A stretch of 64,000 nucleotides of DNA from positions 496,001 through 560,000 of the forward strand of contig NZ_CP064954.1 in NCBI RefSeq assembly GCF_011038655.2, given 5' to 3'. Of this stretch, positions 58,738 through 64,000 are shown piece by piece (the first letter of the stretch is position 1; each line of letters begins with the position of its first letter). The DNA comes from Corynebacterium lizhenjunii. GTDB lineage: Bacteria; Actinomycetota; Actinomycetes; Mycobacteriales; Mycobacteriaceae. A program made the position numbers and the translations under genes. The notes below the pieces were generated by a model that made no database searches, was not told where the DNA came from, and saw nothing but the letters and a program-made list of their open reading frames with translations.

Positions 58738-59979
58738 ATGGATAAAGCAGCACTGGGCCCGTACAGGACGCCGGAGAAAGCACGGCCCTATCCGAAGATG
58801 GTGCGCCCCCAGACCGGGCGGGTTATCGCCGGGGTAGCCGGGGGCGTGGCCCAGCACTTGGGCGTAGACGTGCTGGTGGTGCGCGGGACCTTTATTGTGC
58901 TGAGCTTGTTCTCTGGATTCGGGGCGGTGCTCTACGCGGCGCTGTGGATGTTCATCCCGGTGGCCCAGGGCCCGGCCCCGCGCTCGCGGTGGGAGATGCC
59001 CCACGGGGCACATGTCGGCCTGGCAGTGCTAGGGGTGCTGGCCGGGCTGGCGGGCACGGTGGCCATGAGCGGGCTGAGCCTGCCGGTGCTGGTACCGGTG
59101 GCGGTGGTGGTCCTCGGCGCGCTGATAGCCTGGCTGGCCTACGACCGGGGCCTGGACTCAGCCATGAGCGGGTTGAGCATCACCCTGGGAAGCCTGCTGG
59201 TGCTCGCGGGCGTGGTGCTGAGCGTCTTGCGCTGGAATGGCGGCCAGGACTTTGGCCCGGCGCTGCTGGCGGTGGCGCTGACCGTGGTGGGATTAGGTGC
59301 TCTGGTGGTGCCGCTGCTGCTCAAGCTGTGGCGCTCGCTGGCGCAGGAGCAGGCGGGGAAGGCGGCATCGGAAGAAAGGGCAGAGATTGCCGCGCGCCTG
59401 CATGACTCCGTGCTGCAGACCCTGGCGCTGATTCAAAAGCGTGCCCAAGACCCCGGGGAAGTGGTGCGCCTGGCGCGCGCCCAGGAACGCGAGTTGCGCG
59501 GGTGGCTTTTCGATGCCCCCGCAGTCGCCGGGCCTGCCAGCGCCGGACGTGGCAGCCATGGGCCCACCACCTCTGGGCCCACCACCTCTGGGCCCACCAG
59601 CGTCTTTTCTGCCCTGGAGGCTGCGTGCGGGGAGGTCGAGGACCTATTTGGCGTGCGGATTAGCCCCGTGCGCGTGGGCGAGGACGCGGCGCTAAGCGAT
59701 GCCACCAAACTCACCGTCCAAGCCGCGCGCGAGGCCATGGTCAACGCCGGCAAACACGCGGGAGTAGAGACCTTGGACGTCTATGCGGAGAACCTGGGCG
59801 GGCAGCTGTCCATCTTTGTGCGCGACCGCGGCGTGGGCTTCGACCCGCAGGCCGTGCCGGCGGACAGGCATGGGCTGAAGGACTCCATCCAAGCACGCAT
59901 GGAGTCCGTGGGCGGGCGGGCCCGGGTGCGCTCCGCCCCCGGGGAGGGGACCGAGGTTGAGGTCACGGTAGCGTTATAG
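58738..59979 (+). CDS. PspC-domain sensor histidine kinase, EsrS-like
   Basis: The 413-residue protein has a PspC domain (RVIAGVAGGVAQHLGVDVL), four to five further TM helices to about residue 205, a HisKA_3 dimerisation helix with the phospho-acceptor H222 (AARLHDSVLQTLA) and a C-terminal HATPase domain (AAREAMVNAGKHAG, then DRGVGFDP). A 15-bp tandem repeat (about 59561-59605) encodes GPTTS units between them. The ATG at 58738 is 7 nt after CACTAT; the ATG at 58729 overlaps that box. Confidence 0.85.
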   Translation: MDKAALGPYRTPEKARPYPKMVRPQTGRVIAGVAGGVAQHLGVDVLVVRGTFIVLSLFSGFGAVLYAALWMFIPVAQGPAPRSRWEMPHGAHVGLAVLGVLAGLAGTVAMSGLSLPVLVPVAVVVLGALIAWLAYDRGLDSAMSGLSITLGSLLVLAGVVLSVLRWNGGQDFGPALLAVALTVVGLGALVVPLLLKLWRSLAQEQAGKAASEERAEIAARLHDSVLQTLALIQKRAQDPGEVVRLARAQERELRGWLFDAPAVAGPASAGRGSHGPTTSGPTTSGPTSVFSALEAACGEVEDLFGVRISPVRVGEDAALSDATKLTVQAAREAMVNAGKHAGVETLDVYAENLGGQLSIFVRDRGVGFDPQAVPADRHGLKDSIQARMESVGGRARVRSAPGEGTEVEVTVAL

Positions 59980-59981
59980 CC

Positions 59982-60635
59982 ATGGTGAGAGTCTTTTTGG
60001 TCGATGACCACTCCGTCTTCCGCGCCGGGGTGCGCAGCGAGCTGGCCGCAGCAGCTGACATTGAAGTGGTGGGGGAGGCAGGAAGTGTGGCGGTGGCCCG
60101 GGAGGGTATCGGCAGGCTGAGCCCCGATGTGGTGCTGCTGGACGTGCACATGCCAGACGGCGGCGGGCTGGCGGTGCTGCGCGGCGCGACCGGCCCGGCA
60201 TACCTGGTGCTGAGCGTGTCTGATGCCGCCGAGGACGTTATTGCCCTCATCCGCGCCGGGGCCCGGGGCTACGTGACCAAGAATATCGATGGCGCTGAGC
60301 TTGCCGAGGCCATCCGCCGCGTCAACGGCGGCGACGCGTACTTCTCCCCACGGCTGGCCGGGTTCGTGCTCGACGCCTTCGCCTCGGGGGCGCCTGCCCC
60401 GGAACCTGCTGGCGAGCCGGAGCCGCTGCACGATGAGGTGGTGGATGCCCTCACGCCGCGCGAACTAGAAGTGCTGCGACTGTTGGCGCGCGGCTACACC
60501 TACCGGGAGATCGGGCAAGAGCTGTTTATCTCGATTAAGACGGTGGAGACGCATGCGTCGAATATCTTGCGCAAGACGCAGCAGTCTAACCGCTACCAGC
60601 TCACGCGTTGGGCAGCGGACCGCGACTTGGATTAG
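59982..60635 (+). CDS. NarL/LuxR-type response regulator, EsrR-like
   Basis: The 217-residue protein has a receiver domain with phospho-acceptor D54 (VVLLDVHMPDGG) and a C-terminal LuxR HTH (LTPRELEVLRLLARGYTYRE, then ISIKTVETHASNILRKT). It starts 3 bases after the kinase stop, so the two are co-translated. Its likely target is the dyad region 58671-58703. Confidence 0.92.
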   Translation: MVRVFLVDDHSVFRAGVRSELAAAADIEVVGEAGSVAVAREGIGRLSPDVVLLDVHMPDGGGLAVLRGATGPAYLVLSVSDAAEDVIALIRAGARGYVTKNIDGAELAEAIRRVNGGDAYFSPRLAGFVLDAFASGAPAPEPAGEPEPLHDEVVDALTPRELEVLRLLARGYTYREIGQELFISIKTVETHASNILRKTQQSNRYQLTRWAADRDLD

Positions 60636-60720
60636 AACAGTGCTTCGTTAAATAGCGGCGGTTTTGCACCTCTGAGCAGGGGTGTTTGAAAGTGTTCGAT
60701 TCGGGGTTCATAATGGACCG

Positions 60721-61500
60721 GTGGATCAAATGAGCGTTCGAAGTCTGGGTGCTGATAAGTTGGCGCGCATCGCGCAGCTGCGCGCACAGATGGCGCAGAT
60801 GGGCAGCGCCGCCGTGGTGGATCTGGGTGCGGCCACTGCCCCTAATGCCGCGCTCGATGCCGCTCAGGGCCTTGCAGATTCCGCCGGGGTCGTTGCCGGT
60901 GCCGCGGGCGCTGCGGGCGCTGGTGCTGTGGGTGCGGGTGTCGCGGGCAAGCTGCTGGTGGTCCCCGGGGACTTGGCGGGCATCCTGCCGGGCGGCGGAC
61001 TAGCGCGGCAGCGAGTAAGCAGCCTCAATGACTGTCCGGCGCTAGCCGTGGAGCTGGCCACGCAGGTAACCAGTGCGGGCGGCTATGTGGCCGTGGTGGG
61101 CTGGCCAGAGCTGTCCTTAGCGCGGGTGGTAGAAGAAGGTGAACCCGGCAGGCTCATCGCTGTGCCCGAACCGGGGGAGCAGCCCTGGCAGGTCAGTTGC
61201 ACGCTTGCCGAAGGCTGCGACCTCGTCATCCACCACGGCCCCCAGGTCAAACTCAGTCCCACCCAAGCGCGGCCGATTGCCGCCAAAGTGCGGGCGGGGC
61301 GTGCTGCGTTGCTCGCGGTGGGCCCGCGGTTGCCGGGGCCAGCAGTGGAGTTGCAGGCGGAGGTGACGACGTATCGGGGTATCGGCAGGGGGCGCGGTCG
61401 AATCACCGGCCTGGATGTTGAGGTGCGCGCGCGTGCGGCCGGTACCACCCGCCGCGGGGTAGTTACATGCGGCCGGGCGCGGACTCTGGAGCTGGCGTGA
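60721..61500 (+). CDS. ImuA'-like (SulA/RecA-related) protein of the translesion mutasome
   Basis: The 259-residue protein is weakly conserved: an N-terminal helix (ADKLARIAQLRAQMAQMG), an Ala/Gly-rich linker and a RecA-like core without a complete Walker A (AGGYVAVVGWPELSLAR). Position and overlap with imuB identify it as the accessory ImuA' counterpart. CATAAT (60709-60714) is 6 nt before this GTG; an ATG at 60730 is also possible. Confidence 0.65.
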   Translation: MDQMSVRSLGADKLARIAQLRAQMAQMGSAAVVDLGAATAPNAALDAAQGLADSAGVVAGAAGAAGAGAVGAGVAGKLLVVPGDLAGILPGGGLARQRVSSLNDCPALAVELATQVTSAGGYVAVVGWPELSLARVVEEGEPGRLIAVPEPGEQPWQVSCTLAEGCDLVIHHGPQVKLSPTQARPIAAKVRAGRAALLAVGPRLPGPAVELQAEVTTYRGIGRGRGRITGLDVEVRARAAGTTRRGVVTCGRARTLELA

Positions 61501-63134
61501 ATGTTGCCGCAGCCGCGCCGGCGGGCAAGGCGTCCAGCGCGGGCGCGAGGGGTGGCCGGCAGCGGAGCGCGACCGAGAAGACCGGCGCGGGCGCGGGGAT
61601 GCGGATCGCCGCGCTGTGGTTTCCGGACTGGCCGCTGCAAGCCGCCGGAGCGCAGCTCAGCGTTCCCGGGGCGGTGGTCTCCCGCCACCGGATAGCCGTG
61701 TGCAATGCGGCGGCACGGGCCGCTGGGGCGCGTCGCGGCATGCGGCTGCGTCAAGCCCAGGCGCTGTGCCCGCAGCTGCAGGTGTTCGACGCCAACCCAC
61801 AGCGCGATGGGGCCGTGTTTAGCCAGATTGTGGAGTCCATCGATGACGTCACCGCCTCCATGGAAGTCCTGCGCCCCGGCATGGCGGTGGTAGACATTAC
61901 TGCCGCGGCGCGCTTTCACGGAGGCGAGGACGCGGTGCTGGAGATGCTTCTCGATGCTGTCGCCCGCGCCGGGCTGGACACACAAGCCGGGGCGGCCGAC
62001 GAGCTGCCCACCGCACTGCTTGCCGCACGCGCCGGAAAGGTGGTGGCGCCCGGCCAATCGCGGGAGTTCTTGGCCACCCAACCGGTGTCCAGTTTGGCGG
62101 CCGAAGTGGCGCTGGGCTGCGACGCCGACCTAGTGGAGCAGCTGCACAAGCTGGGGTTGCGCACGCTAGGCGAGTTGGCCGCGTTGCCTTCCGCGCAGGT
62201 CGCCACGCGCTTTGGGCGCGCCGGGGCGCGGGCGTGGGGTATCGCCAGTGCGGTGCCTGACCGCCGGGTGGCCCCCGCTGAGGTTCCGGCGCAGCTGAGC
62301 GTGAGCATCCAGCCCGAAGAGCCCATCGAGCGCGTGGATGCCGCCGCCTTCGCCGCCCGCCAGCTTGCCGCGCAGCTTCACGCCCGCCTGGCCGCTGCGG
62401 GACTGGTGTGCGTGCGCTTGCGCGTGCGCGCGGAACTTTCCACTGGCCAGCACCTGGAGCGGATGTGGCGCACCACGCAGGCCCTGGAGGAAGCCGCCAC
62501 CGCAGACCGCGTGCGCTGGCAGCTGGATGGATGGTTGACGCAGGGTGGCGGCGGGGGCATCGTCGGTCTAGAGCTTGCCCCGGCGGAGGTCGCGGCCCCG
62601 GGGCCGGGGCAGCTGTGGGCGGCTGGGGCTAGCGATGAGCAGATGCGCCGGGCGGTGGCGCGGGTGCAGTCCCAGCTGGGCATCGACAAGGTGGTGCAGC
62701 CCCGGGCGGGCGGCGGGCGCGGGGTCGCAGAGCGCGTCGAGCTGACCCCCTTTGGTGAGGCCCGGGACCCGGCACCGCAGGGCAGTTGGCCCGGGCGCAT
62801 TCCGGCCCCGCTGCCGGCGCGCCTGGGCGGCGGGGTGGGGCACCCGGCTGCCCGCATGCAGCTTGTCGATGCCGCCGGCCAGCCCATCATCGTTACCGCC
62901 GAGGCCCTGCTCTCCGCCGCGCCGCACGCCGCCCGGTGGGGTGCGCAGAACTACTATGTCGCCGGGTGGGCCGGGCCCTGGCCGGTGGATGCGCCGTGGT
63001 GGGACGCGCACAGCAGCACGGGGCGGGTGGCGCGGCTGCAACTGGTGGGCCAGCGTGAAGGCGAAGCCGTGCAGCGGGCGTGGTTGCTGCAGTGGAGCCA
63101 AGGTGCTTGGCGGGTAGAGGCGGCCTACTTTTAG
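61497..63134 (+). CDS. imuB: ImuB-like inactive Y-family polymerase homologue
   Basis: The 545-residue protein has the Y-family fold (MRIAALWFPDWPLQAAG), but where active polymerases have SIDE it reads SMEVLRPG, and the first Asp motif is WFPDWP, so the catalytic acids are missing as in mycobacterial ImuB. Its expected role is to link DnaE2 and the beta clamp in mutagenic repair. The GTG at 61497 overlaps the ImuA' stop by 3 bases; a shorter ATG at 61599 removes a low-complexity leader. dnaE2 is not in the window. Confidence 0.85.
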   Translation: MNVAAAAPAGKASSAGARGGRQRSATEKTGAGAGMRIAALWFPDWPLQAAGAQLSVPGAVVSRHRIAVCNAAARAAGARRGMRLRQAQALCPQLQVFDANPQRDGAVFSQIVESIDDVTASMEVLRPGMAVVDITAAARFHGGEDAVLEMLLDAVARAGLDTQAGAADELPTALLAARAGKVVAPGQSREFLATQPVSSLAAEVALGCDADLVEQLHKLGLRTLGELAALPSAQVATRFGRAGARAWGIASAVPDRRVAPAEVPAQLSVSIQPEEPIERVDAAAFAARQLAAQLHARLAAAGLVCVRLRVRAELSTGQHLERMWRTTQALEEAATADRVRWQLDGWLTQGGGGGIVGLELAPAEVAAPGPGQLWAAGASDEQMRRAVARVQSQLGIDKVVQPRAGGGRGVAERVELTPFGEARDPAPQGSWPGRIPAPLPARLGGGVGHPAARMQLVDAAGQPIIVTAEALLSAAPHAARWGAQNYYVAGWAGPWPVDAPWWDAHSSTGRVARLQLVGQREGEAVQRAWLLQWSQGAWRVEAAYF

Positions 63135-63164
63135 CCCGCGCCGAAGCCGGGCGTGGTGCCGCCC

Positions 63165-63268
63165 CAGCTAGGCGGAACGCTGCCGAAGCTGGCTGGCTGT
63201 GCACCCCGCGCCGAAGCAGCTAGGCGGAACGCTGCCGAAGCTGGCTGGCTGTGCACCCCGCGCCGAAG
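63165..63268. repeat. 52-bp tandem repeat, two copies
   Basis: The block from CAGCTAGGCGGAACGCTGCC to CCCCGCGCCGAAG occurs at 63165-63216 and 63217-63268 nearly identically, between imuB and the convergent lipoprotein gene. CGCCGAAGCC flanks both sides. Confidence 0.88.
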
Positions 63269-63284
63269 CCTGGGCCGGGCACGC

Positions 63285-63908
63285 CTAGGCCAGGATGTCG
63301 ATGACCAGCCGCGTGGGCTCTTTGAGCACCTGCACGGAGTAGGCGTGCGGTCCCTTGAGGCCGATAAAGAATTGCGAGCGCCCCTCGAAGGTTCCCGCCG
63401 GAACCACCTCGGTCACAAAGCCGCCCTGGCCGGACACGGTGCCCAGGCGCGGGTCGGGGACGTTGAGCTCAAAGGGCAAGACGGTGCCGTCGATATTGAC
63501 GTTGAGCACGCTGGTGCCAGAGACCTGGATAGTCTTGCCGGACCCCTGTTGGGTGGGGGTGTCGGTGAAGTCGATGAACCAGCCGGGCTCCCCGGTGCCC
63601 ACCAGGTCAAAGACCACGCGCTCGAAGGTTTCATGCTTGCCGGTGCGCACGTCGGCGACCACCAGTTGCGAAGGGGCGGCGGGGCGTTGGGTTTTGAGCT
63701 CCGTGTTGGCATCGCCCAGCGGGGTTAGTCCGGCGGCAGGCGCGGTGCGCAGGGCTGCGGTCTGCGTGGACGGCGCCGGGGCGGGGGCGCTGCAGGCACC
63801 GAGCACCAGTGCGCACCCGGCGGCAGCTACTGCGCAGGCTGCGGGGGCGGGGGCGCAGGCAAGAACGCAATGCTGGCGCTTCCGACGGCCAGAGAAAGCA
63901 GAAAACAT
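63285..63908 (-). CDS. AMIN-like-domain lipoprotein
   Basis: The 207-residue protein has a signal peptide ending in the lipobox LGAC, an Ala/Pro/Thr-rich spacer and an AMIN-like C-terminal domain (ERVVFDLVGTGEPGWFIDF, then KEPTRLVIDILA). These domains are found in actinobacterial envelope lipoproteins. The ATG at 63908 has GGAGG close upstream; the longer frame to 63989 is rejected because the signal peptide would be internal. It is convergent with imuB. Confidence 0.85.
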   Translation of the reverse strand: MFSAFSGRRKRQHCVLACAPAPAACAVAAAGCALVLGACSAPAPAPSTQTAALRTAPAAGLTPLGDANTELKTQRPAAPSQLVVADVRTGKHETFERVVFDLVGTGEPGWFIDFTDTPTQQGSGKTIQVSGTSVLNVNIDGTVLPFELNVPDPRLGTVSGQGGFVTEVVPAGTFEGRSQFFIGLKGPHAYSVQVLKEPTRLVIDILA

Positions 63909-63973
63909 AACCTCCAACCTATAAGCGTTAGTGCAGAAATGGCCAATTATGCAGGCTTGTACAATTGCCGAGC

Positions 63974-64000
63974 ATGAACGTGTGCTCATCCTACCTGGCC
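63974..64000 (+). CDS. Start of a further gene, cut by the window edge
   Basis: ATG at 63974 opens a frame MNVCSSYLA to the last base. TACAAT (63960-63965) ends 8 nt before it, the same spacing as the other leaderless genes here. Too little is visible to say what it encodes. Confidence 0.4.

Noticed and set aside
60683..60696. LexA/SOS box before imuA'
   Set aside because: The half-sites are separated by 4 bases, whereas the actinobacterial consensus has 6 between the TCGAA/TTCGA arms.

Overview
This is a 64 kb chromosomal segment of a high-GC actinobacterium, almost certainly a Corynebacterium or close relative. The evidence is an ESX-4-type VII secretion locus between rplQ-truA and rplM-rpsI, a GuaB3 paralogue beside GuaB and GuaA, SigD with an RsdA-like anti-sigma factor and a DUF5319 protein, an EsrI/EsrS/EsrR-like PspC signalling cluster, and many genes whose -10 box lies 6-9 nt before the start codon (leaderless transcripts). 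The order of the core genes follows that remembered for the Mycobacterium tuberculosis Rv3457c-Rv3410c region.

Layout. 1-8.5 kb: end of secY, adk, map, an L,D-transpeptidase, then infA, rpsM, rpsK, rpsD, rpoA, rplQ and truA (export, translation, transcription). 8.5-10.5 kb: repeats and a DUF222/HNH-nuclease-type gene. 10.6-20.9 kb: ESX-4 core (eccB, mycP, eccD, eccC, a T7SS-associated membrane protein and two WXG100-type proteins). 20.9-26.3 kb: accessory insertion before rplM, with an SdpI-like protein, an MFS exporter split by an IS3-family element, a small hydrophobic peptide gene and a CrtI-like oxidoreductase. 26.4-29.1 kb: rplM, rpsI, glmM. 29.2-31.6 kb: three overlapping genes, including a proline- and cysteine-rich membrane protein, that share a 38-bp ECF-like promoter element with the esx genes. 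31.6-42.7 kb: an alpha/beta-hydrolase homologue lacking its nucleophile, glmS, alr, tsaE, a YidE/AspT-type transporter, tsaB, rimI, tsaD, groES and groEL1. 42.7-51.6 kb: UvrA-like ATPase, sigD/rsdA, DUF5319, guaB, guaB3, guaA. 51.7-60.6 kb: an ECF sigma/anti-sigma pair, a MacAB-type export system, and the EsrISR-like regulators. 60.7-64 kb: ImuA'/ImuB-like mutasome proteins, an AMIN-like lipoprotein and the first codons of another gene.

The most unusual sequence-level signal is a 13-bp word, GCTTGCCGATGCC (or its complement), found 16 times exactly in 64 kb, with four more copies of its 11-bp core and more than ten one-mismatch copies. It occurs in both orientations and in several reading frames, coding for LADA, ASAS, GIGK or LPMP, mostly in variable linkers and protein ends. 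It therefore behaves as a DNA-level dispersed element and not as a protein motif. The second notable signal is the shared promoter element that ties the three-gene module after glmM to the ESX-4 substrates.
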